Shown here: piece by piece, positions 46,792-58,274 of the stretch | Numbering within the stretch: position 1 is the first letter of the stretch | Layout: every line of letters begins with the position of its first letter | Notes under the pieces: model-generated | What the model saw: only the letters and a program-made list of their open reading frames with translations | Told to the model about the DNA's origin: nothing | Databases searched by the model: none | Made by a program: the position numbers and the translations under genes | Source of the DNA: Cichorium intybus | Lineage: Eukaryota > Streptophyta > Magnoliopsida > Asterales > Asteraceae | Direction of reading: 5' to 3' | Length of the DNA: 64,000 nt | Assembly: GCA_023525715.1 (NCBI GenBank) | Contig: CM042012.1 | Location: forward strand, 119,432,298 to 119,496,297

Positions 46792-47260
46792 TGTTGTGAC
46801 ATCGGATATGTCATCGGGTCTTGGTGTCGGATCTGAATCAGAGGTCTTGAGGTTGATGCTGTTAGCGAGCTTCCGACTTGGACCCTAGTCACAATCAGAG
46901 AAGATAATCGTTAGAACCGTTCCAGGGCATGTGCCTCGGGAGCGAGCTCCGACGATCAAGTCAGTGTGATGTACGAGATGGGATGGTTTCTCCTGGGTGG
47001 AGAGAACCATTATAGTGTATAGTATAAGCGTAGAGAGCATAGATCTGGAGCGGGAGAGGATGGAGGCTGATAACTTGGGGAGAAAGGTTCCCCTTATGTT
47101 CTATTTATAGGGGACAACTAGGTCAGGCCTTGGGCCAGCCCAATTCAGGCCCAGCTAGCCAAAGCAATGCTGGAGATGCAGTTCTGCAGTGCTGGGGGTA
47201 AGGCTGGCTGGTAGGCTGTCACGCCGTATGCTGTCAAGCTGTCCATACCTATTATCATCA
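46792..47260 (-). repeat. 3' LTR of element B
   Basis: 469 bp, direct repeat of 61339-61826. On the minus strand it begins TGATGATAATAGG and ends AACA. The two LTRs differ by scattered substitutions and one indel of about 20 bases. Confidence 0.88.
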
Positions 47261-47275
47261 AGTCCCCCCCAGTCC
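47261..47275 (-). promoter_or_regulatory. Polypurine tract of element B
   Basis: On the minus strand the bases just before the 3' LTR read GACTGGGGGGGGACT, the expected place and composition for second-strand priming. Near copies of this tract plus about 45 flanking bases occur at 47337-47395 and, more loosely, at 47690-47740. Confidence 0.75.
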
Positions 47276-48079
47276 GATGTGATTGGTTTGCCATCAATCG
47301 CATTGGACTGGATACAACTATATAAATAATGCGTTATCAAGTCCCCCCAGTCCGATGTGATTGGTTTGCTGCCAATCGCGTCAGACTAGGTATAACAAAC
47401 ATGTCGAAATATGATGGAAAACAACCAAACCTCGCCTATGAGAGTCGTAGTATGTTGTAGCGGATTTCATGGAATAGTTGGATCTACGAAACGTGGGGTT
47501 AGCTTGATACAATATGATACGATACAGTTCTTGCCATGACTACGCAGTGAGGTAGTTGGATGATCATGCAATAAGGTTGATGTAATGATTACATAAAGAG
47601 GTTGTCGTAACACTCACGTCGTTTCTTTATGGATTGTCGTTGGTAACCATCTTTATAGGGTTTTGCACAAATCATACCATATCGATTCCCCCCAGTCTGA
47701 TGTGGATAGCTGCTAGGTAGCCGTGTTAGACTAAAGTGAACAGGGGGAAGCTGTTGTTATGAACATACGCGGCAATGTTTCCGTCTTGACGTTATGTAGT
47801 GTCAACATAATAAGCTCTGAAGCTGATATCCATATAACATACAACATGGCTGTTGCGAAGATAATAATGACATGGTTGCTGTGTAGATGATTTGCGGCGA
47901 GGCTGCCGTCAAGATAATGCACATTCGGGTTACTTCCCGAATCATAATGTCTAGAAGGTAAGTATAAAAGCTGATGTCCGGATAATATGTAGCGGGTCTG
48001 TCGTCGGGATAATATCCTTGTTACAGAATAACGTTGTTACAGTGAGATGTGATGTGAGAAACACTTGTCGATCGTCGAA

Positions 48080-48420
48080 GTAGAAAGCAGTGGATTTGCC
48101 ACAAAGGGGCATTGGGCCGCTTGAAGGCGCAAGGGCTGCTTGAAGGCACACAAAGTCCTGTTAAGGGGCACTGAGCCGCTGGGGGCGCTGGGCCGCTGGG
48201 GGCGCCAGGCCATTTGAAGGCACACGAAGTCCTGGTAATGGGTTAAGGCACTAGGCCTGTGTAACCATGGATTAGGGCACTGGGCCGTGCCAATCTAATA
48301 TGTAAACAGGTTAAGGCACTGAGCCTGTATAACCATGGATTGGGGCACTGGGCCGCGCCAATTTAATATGTAAACGTGTTGGGACCAGGGGTCGCGCAAC
48401 CACGTATTAGGGTCACGGGC
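48080..48420. repeat. GC-rich minisatellite in element B (GGGCACTGGGCC units)
   Basis: GGGGCACTGAGCCGCTGGGGGCGC-type phrases are followed by two copies of a roughly 66-base unit (TTAAGGCACT...GCCTGT, AACCATGGATT...GGGCACTGGGCCG, CAATTTAATATGTAAAC). Not coding. Confidence 0.8.
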
Positions 48421-48689
48421 CTTGAAGTCTTCTCATTTTAGTGATTTGGTTGATGCTGCCAGCGACTCAAGGAAAGTGTTATGTCTTTTGAGCTCCGTTA
48501 GAATTGTGCTTATGCTGGCCGGCATTCTGCGAGTCTGCTCCGGGTGATCAGTCCGGGGGTAATGTAATGGAAGCTGGAGTTACGCGACTTGATTTTTGTT
48601 GTGAGATCATATAATGTGGTTGTTATCGGAAGAGTTGTGCAGGGGCTGCTTAGCGAAGCGTGGCTTCTGTTAGGAGCTGAGCAGTGATG

Positions 48690-48910
48690 GTGCTGGCAAG
48701 AGTGGGGCTGTTGGGAAGGACTGGGCAGCGGAGCAGCTGGGAGAAGTTGGGCAGCGGTGCTGCTGGGAGAAGCTGGGCAGCGGAGCTACTGGGAGAAACT
48801 GGGTAGCGGAGCTGCTAGGCAGAGCTGGGCAGCGGAGCTGCCGGGAAGAGCTTGTGCAGCGGAGCTGCCGGGAAGAGCCGGGCAGTGGTGCTGCTGGGAT
48901 GTAGAACGGC
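48690..48910. repeat. GC-rich minisatellite in element B (CTGGGCAGCGGAGCTG units)
   Basis: About seven units of 25-30 bases built on GGGCAGCGGAGCTGCTGGGA. The Ser/Pro-rich reading frame that runs through it on the minus strand is a by-product of the repeat. Confidence 0.88.
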
Positions 48911-50977
48911 GGTGTTGCTGTTTGATTCTTTTCCACTGCAATAAGTTGTATTTTAGGAATATGTCATTGCGTGTAATATGATTTTTCCTTGTAAGTTGTC
49001 ATCCAAAAGTGCTTTTGCATTGTGTATTGTGTCGGCTCTTCTACTCCCCCCCCCCCTTTTTGTGAAAATTATGACACGCTTGTCGTGCGGGAAAGGGAGT
49101 GATCCTTTGGATTCTTGGGCATGTCAGGGTTGCTTCATACACATTGGCTTTTGTTTAAGCATTTGTGTCTCGTTCATTTGTACATGTCAAGATAGGCAAT
49201 GTTATAAGTAAGTTTTCAAGACTTGTACCATATACGAAAAATAATGAATGAATTGAGGTCAAAACATATTTATGTGCAATTGTTATCCTTTTGCGTTGTC
49301 ATGGATTGGCAACTGAGAGTTTGTTTTATAATTAAATTGCTTAGGTACACACAGTTTTTTAATAAGTCAACCAGGTGTGGCATCTCTTCCCCCCTTTTTT
49401 TGAAAACGAAATAAATGTGATTGTATGATGTTTTATATTCATAAATATGAAGACTGTTACATGTGTGATTATATATATGAACGTTTATTTAAACCCAACT
49501 CTTGCATACTTATGTACATGGAAACGTCTATTTAAAACCAAAGTTGGTGGAGTAACGGATAACCGCAGGATTTTGATGTAGTACCTATTCATTCTTATGA
49601 AGATTTTATAGTTATAAATCTGTATTTCTTTTTTGTATGTATTCCGTACTCCACTGAAGTCATATTTTGGAATATTAAATCAGAACAAAATAGATAAACA
49701 ATAAATGAACATGTGTGATGAAGTCATTTTTTCTAAAAGCCATTTTCAAGGTACGTAGAACGATAGCAAGTCTAAGTTTATTCACTATTATTTTTATTTT
49801 AAACGGGGCTTTGGAGACTAAATTGGTGAACGGTCTCGGTATTTATTTTGAAAACAAGTAAAAAAAAGTTACCAAAATACTTAGAGCAAGTTGTTATAAC
49901 CCCATCCGTTGTTAATTAGTTGAACTTGTTTTTGACGTTTATATTAAAATACAAGACAATTGCATCTTTTGCACCTGTAGAAGATCATGGTGATAGGATG
50001 TTGTGTGACCATTTAGCAAGATTTATAGGATTATATTTGATGTCCCGGCGTTTAGCAGAGCATGGGCGATTTTGATTATTATTATCTTTTTTTTTACAGG
50101 GATATGGCAAAGTGTATGTACCTCTTGCTTCGTGTATTGTACCGTGCATCATTTTACGAGATGTGTGTTGAATCTAAACGGTTCCATAACATGTCATCAT
50201 AGTAGCTCTTGATATATATCAGGTGAGTAGCTTTCGAAACATCATTATAAAGTCGTTTGAAGCGTGTTATTACTTGATAGTATGGGCTGACTTAACATGT
50301 AACTGTAGCGTGCGATCACCGGGATTCATGGCGGAGTGTGGTGATTAGAAACACTGGTGAAGAGGAGCTCATAACCAATGTTGATGTCGTTTGGGCATAT
50401 CGTCGAACACCCTAAGTGCATAAGTCAGGAATCATTTGATCATGGGCCATTATCTTGATGAAGTTTGAGATTGCTCCTTTCACAGGTTTCAAATTTGTTA
50501 GATTTGTCACTTCAACGAATATTGAGTGGATTCCCGGTGTATGTCTGCACCCAACTTCCAACCAAAAAATCAACCCTTCTAAAATTGTAAGTGTGAAATC
50601 GAATTGAAGACTTCAAGTTTACACATCGACTTATTGAGTTGAAGGCTTTAAATTTCTCGTGGGATGTTTTCAAATAAGGCAAATCTTGGCGATTTAGGGA
50701 TGTGTATGGTATCCGGTCTGAATTGAACATAAGAGGGGATTATGGTGGCAGAGTAACATCAAGAGTTGGTTTATCAGACATTTCGTCGAGCACTTTATGT
50801 GTGTAGCTCTTCTCCCCCTTTTTCTCGATTGGTTTATAACCAGATAGACCCAAAATCTTCTGAAACAAAAACTTATATCCAATCGTTTCAATCACGTGAG
50901 CACAAGTAACCAACGTTCCTTAACTTTAACCGCAGGATTCTGAATTTTGGTTGCAAACAATGCGATTTGGTGATGGG
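48911..50977. other. Non-coding interior of element B, left part
   Basis: No retroviral-type domain or other gene is supported. CCCCC-TTTTT tracts recur after a CTTCT phrase (49040, 49387, 50812, and 60230 in the right part), which on the element's own strand are A-rich then G-rich tracts resembling extra polypurine tracts. Confidence 0.55.
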
Positions 50978-50982
50978 TTTAG

Positions 50983-51368
50983 TGTTTGATTAGGTGTCTA
51001 AGTCATGACTTATAAATTGTATTTATCTTATTAATAAATGCAAAGTCCATTTGAGTTGCCCTCATAACTAGAGGTTTGGTATAGAGTTCAGTAGAGAGAA
51101 ATGTTGATTTATTAAATGTTTAATAAATCAATAGAAATAAAATAAATAGTTTATTAATATATTAAAGTGATAATATATTAATTAGAAACTATATTAATTA
51201 ATTAGAAATTAATCTAGAATTAATTGGATTTAATTTAGTGGTTAATTTAATTAATTAAAAATGCAGGGAGTGGTTTTGTAATTATTCAATAGTTGAATAA
51301 ATGACTGGCCAGTGGGAGGCTTAAATGTGGCGAGATTTTGTGGGAGCCTCCACAAATCTTGAAACCCT
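50983..51368 (+). repeat. Truncated 5' LTR of element A
   Basis: Aligns with 57500-57890 of the 3' LTR (about 8 percent different over the first 130 bases by eye), then stops after GAAACCCTAATT. The next bases (from about 51369) instead match the leader that follows the primer site in the copia element at 63414 onward, which shows the deletion. Confidence 0.85.
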
Positions 51369-52599
51369 AATTTGGTTGTTTTTCTGATTGAATTGCTATA
51401 ACAGTTTATTTGATAAAGGGTTGATCGAAAATCATAACCCTTTGATATGGCCAAATCGGCAATGTGGCTAGGGTTTTCGAAACCCTAGCCTCCACCCCTT
51501 ATTTGCGATTCACATGCTAGGGTTTTGCAGGTTTCTTATTTTTGGTAATTGTGATTATTTAATAACTGGAAACCTTAAACCAATTGCTTGCATTTTTCGC
51601 TAATTAGGGGTTTAAGATAGGTTTAAATTAATTTGATTAATTTGTGATACCTATCTGGATCTAATTAATTTAATTAATTGTTTAATTAAAAGATAAATTA
51701 AATCATTAAAGATTTAAATTTAATTTTAAAATTAAAGGTTAACTCTTGAAAATTAAAAGATTAAACCAGAAATATTTTAAAAGTTTAAAATACATCTTAT
51801 ATATATTATAATTAAAAGTTAATATTATATGTATAAGAAAAACTGGTAGTCAACCAATAGTAGGCCTCATTCATGAAACTGATCTATAAAGAGGGTATAA
51901 GGAGACTGCCTATAAAATGGTAGTCTAATGGGTGTCCACTCTCACCCACCGCTCTCCTGATCAGTTGAGTGTCGTTAGCCGAACGGGTTTGATAGGACCG
52001 CTTAATTCTCATTAAAAGTATAATGCTATTAATCAAAGTACTAGAAGAGTTCATAAAATCCTAATCTAGTTACTTTAGGAAAAATGTGAATTGATGCTAA
52101 TCCATGAAATTGCACATTGCACTTTATGAAACATTGGTGGAGCGTGTATGGTTTACCGGCACACCAATAGGGGTTCATAAAGAGTTGCAATGGGTTTCTC
52201 AATCTTATCATTGTTGATGGAGCGTATGTGGTTTACCGGCACATCAAATAGAGATGGTAATTGATTTTGAAAGTACCAAGCTAATTTGCATGGTTATTCA
52301 CATCCAGTTTGTGATCATCGGCATCCCAGTCACAAACAGTGGAGCATATCTGAGATTAAACATGCTATTGAACAGTTCAATAAATCTCAAAAGAACTAGG
52401 AATTCCATTATAATATGATTATCTTCCGCGGTGGAATTGGCTGAATCGTCATTCGCCTACCTTTATAAAATTTACAATTAGATTACGGCATCGCTATTCT
52501 ATATTGTGAATTGTTATAGTTGGGTCCTAGCCTTATTATTATATTGGGTTAATATTAAGGGTCATATATGTATCTAATTAAAACTACCTTCTTTTATAG
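51369..52599 (+). other. 5' leader of element A
   Basis: Untranslated leader before gag, homologous to 63414-64000 of the partial copia element (for example GATCGAAAATCAT and TATTTTTGGTAATT). From 52100 two copies of a TGGAGCGT-TGGTTTACCGGCACA phrase occur about 70 bases apart. No primer-binding site is left. Confidence 0.7.
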
Positions 52600-53256
52600 A
52601 TGTCTTCCGCTGAACAATCCGTTCCCCACTCCAACAACAGTAGCGTCACTTCAATCCTCTCGTTGTGTTCCAAAGTGACATTGGATGGCACGAACTACAA
52701 CGACTGGATCAGAAACATCAAGATGGCTCTGAGGTTTGAGAACAAGGAGTATGTTCTTGACACTGAGCTCGTTGAAGTTGACCCCGACACAGCTACTCCC
52801 GAGGAAGTTGCCTCTTACCAAAAACACTATGATGATGCGACCAAAGTGCCCTGCATCATGATTGCTACTATGAAACCCGAATTGCAAAGAATTTACGAGG
52901 ACCACTGGCCCTACGAGATGCACAAGGACCTTGCGGAGAAGTTCCGCAAGCGAGCGCGTGTCGAGAGGTGCGAGGTGCTCAAAGCCTTCACAAACAGCAA
53001 GCCGAAGGACGGAGAGTCCGTCTGCACTGACGTGCAAAGGATGCAGGGTTATGTGGATATGCTAAGGAAGCTGGGTATGCAAGTCGATGATGAGTTGGCC
53101 ATTGGCATAGTGCTTAACTCCTTACCGAGTTCTTATGACCAGTTCACACTGGCGTATCATTTGAACAACACTCAGACCTCTTTGGCTGAGTTGCATGACA
53201 TGCTTCAAACTGCCGAGGATGGGCTTAAGGGTAAAAGTGTACCCTCAGTGAGCTAG
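52600..53256 (+). CDS. Copia gag (UBN2 type) of element A
   Basis: 218 residues, MSSAEQSVPHSNNSS... with the copia gag core: KVTLDGTNYNDWIRNIKMAL, EVASYQKHYDDATK, the AEKFRKRARVERCEVLKAF segment, and a C-terminal LNSLPSSYDQFTLAYHLNN. It would form the capsid-like particle. The frame closes at SVPSVS, before the zinc knuckle, which lies in a shifted frame near 53400. The knuckle reads DSFYCKEKGHWKRSCPKYL, with serine where its first cysteine is expected. This is the one fairly intact reading frame of element A, but it is cut off from pol by the frameshift. Confidence 0.9.
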   Translation: MSSAEQSVPHSNNSSVTSILSLCSKVTLDGTNYNDWIRNIKMALRFENKEYVLDTELVEVDPDTATPEEVASYQKHYDDATKVPCIMIATMKPELQRIYEDHWPYEMHKDLAEKFRKRARVERCEVLKAFTNSKPKDGESVCTDVQRMQGYVDMLRKLGMQVDDELAIGIVLNSLPSSYDQFTLAYHLNNTQTSLAELHDMLQTAEDGLKGKSVPSVS

Positions 53257-53394
53257 CCTGTCTTGGCAATTGGCCATGGAAAATGAAAGAAAAGGAAGGG
53301 CCCTCCCAAGTAGAATTGGAGGGAAAAGGTTCAAGTCGGGTCATCCAGCAATGGCCCGAGACCCAAGTCTTCCGGCATTCCTCATGTCACCAAT

Positions 53395-56300
53395 CCCAAA
53401 GATGCCGACAGCTTTTATTGCAAAGAGAAGGGTCACTGGAAAAGAAGTTGCCCAAAGTACTTGCAAGACATCAAGGATGCCAAAGTGAAGCCATCACAAG
53501 CAGGTACTTACACTATATCTAAAAACTCATCATCTTCCAGTTCTTGGGTCCTTGACACCGGATGTGGTTTTCACATTTGTTCTGATTTACAAGGACTAAG
53601 GGAAAATAGGGAGGTGGAGCATGGTAGATTGAACCTGATCATGGGAAATAGGCGAACGTCACCTGTTACCAAGATCGGTGTCTATAGATTAGTGCTTAGT
53701 AATGGTGTTAGTTTAGATTTACAAAATTGTTGCTACTTGTCAGATATGGCTAGAAACATAATATCTTTTCATGCATTGTTCAGACAAGGTTTTTACTATA
53801 ATTTTGATAAATTGAATGGTTCAATTTCTGTTTTTAAAAATGATGTATTCATTTTCAAAGCCTTGCCTTGTGTTGGTGTGTATGAAACTGTGATGTGTGT
53901 TGACAATTTTGGAAATAATGTGTTAAGTATTGATTCTTCTAGTGGTGTAGAAAAGGCATGCTTGTGGCACTGTCGTCTTGGGCACATCAACAAGAAACGC
54001 ATAGCCCAACTCCAAAGGGATGGAGTGTTGGAATCGTTCGACCTAAAATCGGATGATGCATGCGAATCTTGTTTGTTGGGCAATATGACAAAATCACCTT
54101 TCAAATGGTCTTTTGAAAGAGGTGAAGCTCTGTTGGACATCATACACACAGATGTGTGTGGTCCCTTCAGAACAACCACAAAGGATGGCACGCAGTTCTA
54201 TGTGACCTTTACTGACGATTTTAGTAGATATGGGTATATCTACTTAATCAAGCACAAGTCAGACACCTTTGAAAAGTTCAAAGAATTCAAGAATAAAGTA
54301 GAGAATCAATTGGGCAGGAAGATAAAGATGCTTAGATCCGACAGAGGCGGTGAGTATCTTAGTATCGAGTTCCTTGACTATCTAAAGGAATGTGGAATTG
54401 TTTCACAGTTATCACCTCCTAGGACACCACAGTTGAACGGCGTTGCTGAGAGGCGTAACTGAACCCTGTTGGACATGGTTCGTTCCATGATGAGTCGAGC
54501 TTCGCTTCCCATCCACTTTTGGGGGTATGCCTTAGAGACTGCCGCCCATATCCTCAATCTTGTCCGTACTAAGAAGGTTGTCAAAACAACTCATGAGATG
54601 TGGACGGGGAAAGTTCCCTCGTTGGCACATATCAAGGTCTGGGGTTGTGAGGCTTTCGTGAGACGAGAGACTCAAGACAAACTCGCAGAAAGAAGTGAGA
54701 GGTGTTTATTCATCGGATACCCAAAACAGTCTTTTGGATACTTGTTCTACAGACCAAGCGAGGAAGTGGTTTTTGTGGCTAGACGAGGAGTCTTTCGAGA
54801 GAGAGAGAGAGATCATATCCAAAGAGGACAGTGGGAGTACCGTTGATCTTGAAGAGATTCAAGAGTCATCCGATGAAACAACCTTAGGAGAAACTAGCAA
54901 CCAACAAGAGGAAGAGGTTCATGTTGGTCTGACAGCCATTTCATTACCTCTTAGGCGCTCCGGTAGAGTTAGCATGCCACCCGAGTTTTATGGTTTCCAT
55001 ATAACCACGGATGGTGACACGTTTGTCAGTGATAGGACACTGATAAATTTGGATGAGCCAGCTAATTACCAGGAAGCAGTGGCGGGTCCTGAGTCTGCCA
55101 AGTAGAAAGAGGCAATGGACAGCGAGATCAAGTCCATGTTTGACAATCAAGTTTGGAACTTGGTTGACAATGTACCGGGTCGAAAGACAGTCGGGTGCAA
55201 GTAGATCTTCAAGAAGAAGACCGACATGGATGGAAAGGTACACACCTTTAAAGCTCGGTTGGTTGTGAAGGGCTTCACTCAAACCCCGGGGGTTGATTAT
55301 GATGAGACCTTCTCACTAGTAGCCAAGATTAAGTCTATTAGGATAATGCTTGCCATAGCTGCATTTCATGACTATGAAATTTGGTAGATGGATGTCAAAA
55401 CCGCTTTTCTTAACGGGAAGTTGACTGAGGATGTTTACATGAATCAGCTAGAGGGTTTTGGAGACACAAAGCATCCTAATAAGGTGTGTAAGCTTGAGAA
55501 ATCAATCTACGGATTGAAACAAGCTTCTCACAGCTGGAATCTTTGTTTCCATGAGAAAGTCAAAGAGTTTGGTTTTTCTATGAGTGAAGATGAGTCCTGT
55601 GTATATGTCAATGCTAGTGGGAGTATAGTCACTTTTCTCTGGTGATGTATGTTGATGACATACTGCTCATGCAAAACGACATTCCAACCTTGCAAGATGT
55701 CAAGTCTTGGCTTGGGAAGTGTTTCGCCATGAAAGACCTAGGAGAAGCTTCCTACATTCTCGGGATAAGAATACTGAGAGATAGAAAAAAGAGACTAATA
55801 TGACTTAGTCAATGTACATACTTGGAAAAGGTACTAAAGAGATTTAGTATGGAAAATTCCAAGAAGGGACAGCTGCCTATCCAAAGTAACGCGAAGTTGA
55901 GTAAGACTCAAAGCCCGAGTACCGATGAAGAAATAGTTGAGATGAGTCGGGTACCTTACGCTTCGGCGGTAGGGTCGATCATGTATGCTATGACATGTAC
56001 TCGCCCCGACGTGTCCTTTGCTTTGAGCATGGTCAGTCGGTACCAGGGGACTGGTAGAGCGTATTGGATAGCTGTAAAGAACATACTCAAGTATCTGCGA
56101 AGGACGAAGAAGATGGTGTTAGTCCTTGGTGGCAGTGATACTTTGAGAGTTATTGGATACACAGACGCCAGTTTCCAGACAGATACAGACAATGGTCGAT
56201 CTCAGTCGGGCTGGGTGTTTCTTTTGAATGGGGGAGCAGTCACTTGGAAGAATTCCAAGCAAGAGACGGTGGCTAATTCTATGTGCGAATCAGAGTACAT

Positions 56301-56637
56301 AGCAGCGAGTGAAGCGTCAAAGGAAGCGGCTTGGCTGAAAAACTTTATCGGTGACCTTGGAGTAGTCCCGAGTATTCAGGAGCCCATGGAACTGTTCTGC
56401 GATAACGAAGGGGCGGTTGCTTTGACAAAGGAACCGAGAGACCATGGAAAGTCCATGCATATCGACAGAAAGTACCACTATATAAGACATAGAGTAGAAG
56501 AATGTCACCTCCTTGCAAAGAGGGTATCATCTGAAGACAATCCTGCAGATCCCTTAACAAAGGCTCTGAGTAGGATCAAGCACAATTCACATGCTAGGAG
56601 CATAGGATTGAGAGATGATATTAGTTTTTGTAATTAG
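53395..56637 (+). pseudogene. Copia pol (protease-integrase-RT-RNase H) of element A, broken
   Basis: Protease: WVLDTGCGFHICSDL (53548). Integrase zinc region: LWHCRLGHINKKRI and CESCLLGNMTKSPF; core: IIHTDVCGPF, TFTDDFSRYGYIYLI, LRSDRGGEYLS and PPRTPQLNGVAERRN, followed at once by a TGA stop (54460). RT: GVDYDETFSLVAKIKSIR, MDVKTAFLNGKL (55388) and YVDDILLM near 55650. RNase H: YTDASFQTD, NSMCESEYIAASEASKEAAW and CDNEGAVALTKEPRDHGKSM. The frame shifts by one around a GAGAGA run at 54797-54815 and shifts back near 55640; stops also lie at 55103, 55202 and 55385. All catalytic boxes are recognisable, but no complete polyprotein can be made. Confidence 0.9.
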
Positions 56638-57499
56638 ATAGGATTTGAAACTTGTAACAATGTAAATTTAATTGACTTTGGTGATTTTAATAATAGAGAT
56701 TTATTGATGAGTATTGTTTACTACCATTTGTCAATTGTTTATCATTGTGTTTCATTTTGCATGTTTACTTCCTGAGTAATTTGGTTATTCAAATGTCCAT
56801 AGTCGCTCGTACTCTTAAGGAGTAAGTATGAACGAAGACTGTCATGAATTGGTTTGTAAATTGTCTAAGGAGTTAGACATAGCGATGGGATTGCTACAAC
56901 ATTCATGAGTACTTAGAAATAGAGATTTGAGTATTGGATAAACCCGCGCTCAATAGATTGCTTCATGGATTATATCACAAGCAATATTGAGACGATAATA
57001 TCTTATGATCTTAAAGTGGAGACATACGAGTTATGATTTGCAAGGCGGTTGCTCATTGATAAAACGAAAAACGCATCGGTAACTCGATGTTATAAAACGT
57101 GTTGTTGTGAGTGATCTGTATGGTAAAAGACATAAGCATATGAGTCGAAGCTTATTCGTCCCTTGACCCCGACGGGAAACAGATATCTGTAGGCCTCTCG
57201 ATGATTTTGAAGTTGACTGAAAGTGTTGGCCAACCGGGACTGAATTGATGTGTTCAATTAGTTATCTTAAAGTCATATGCAAATTGGAAATCGAGAAACA
57301 GAGTATCAGACCGAGATTGATCTTAATCCATGTCTTGAGTCTGAAAATATATTGTTGGACGAAGGATCATATGATCACTTATCTGTGGACAGAACTGACT
57401 AGGTCAGAGTTCGGCAGCAGTTTCTAGGAAGCTGAGATTTGTTGATTAATCAGAAGATAAATTGACAATTAAAGTCATAAACTTATCCAAGTGGGAGAC

Positions 57500-58269
57500 T
57501 CTTGGATTAGGTGTCTAAGCCATGACTTATAAATTGTATTTATCTTATTAATAGAAGCAAAGTCAATTTGGGTTGCTCTCATAGCTAGAGGTTTGGTATA
57601 GAGTTCAGTAGAGAAAAAGGTTGATTTATTAAATGTTTAATAAATCAATAGAAATAAAATAAATAGTTTATTAATATATTAAAGTGATAATATATTAATT
57701 AGAAACTATATTAATTAATTAGAAAATAATCTAGAATTAATTGGATTTAATTTAGTGATTAATTTAATTAATTAAAAGTGCAGGGACTGGTTTTTTAATT
57801 ATTCAATAGTTGAATAAATGACTGGCCAGTAGGAGGCTTAAAGGTGGCGAGATTTTGTGGGAGCATCCACAAATCTCGAAACCCTAATTAGGGTTTAAGG
57901 AGGATTGATCCATTTGATAAAAAACTTGTCAAAGTTGGGCTCCTCTAGGGGTTTTTAACTGTACCAACTGTAGGCTATAAATAGGGAACCCCTGGGGAAC
58001 CCTAATCCTGCGCCATTTTCACATAGTCTCTCTGAAATTCTGTTCTCCTCCTCTTGCTCTTGGGTGTGATCTTATTTGAGGCATGACAATTGTGCTGTTG
58101 GCTTCAAGAAGAAAATCAAATGTTTGTTTTTCTTAATTAATTCTTTAGAAAATTATTATTGGCCTTTAGGTTTTTTGTTATATGTTCAATATTAGAAAAA
58201 CATAGATCCGTTTTCTAGGTTGCATGTGAACTTAGGATTATTAGTTCATAGATTGCTAGAAACTTTTCA
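57500..58269 (+). repeat. 3' LTR of element A
   Basis: 770 bp, beginning TCTTGGATTAGG (expected TG mutated to TC) after the purine tract AAGTGGGAGA and ending CTTTTCA. Homologous along its length to the LTR at 62633-63400. Confidence 0.88.
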
Positions 58270-58274
58270 TTTAG

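Larger units (their letters stand above)
50983..58269 (+). mobile_element. Element A: Ty1/copia retrotransposon nested in B, 5' LTR truncated
   Basis: Flanked by a perfect 5-bp duplication TTTAG (50978-50982, 58270-58274). The 3' LTR is 57500-58269. The 5' LTR begins at 50983 but only its first 385 or so bases remain; an internal deletion joins it directly to the untranslated leader, removing the rest of the LTR and the primer-binding site. Coding order is gag, protease, integrase, RT, RNase H, as in Ty1/copia. It has several stops and frameshifts, so it is defective. Confidence 0.93.

Noticed and set aside
48670..48936. Proline-rich 88-residue protein on the minus strand
   Set aside because: Generated by the CTGGGCAGCGGAGCTG minisatellite in a non-coding retroelement interior.
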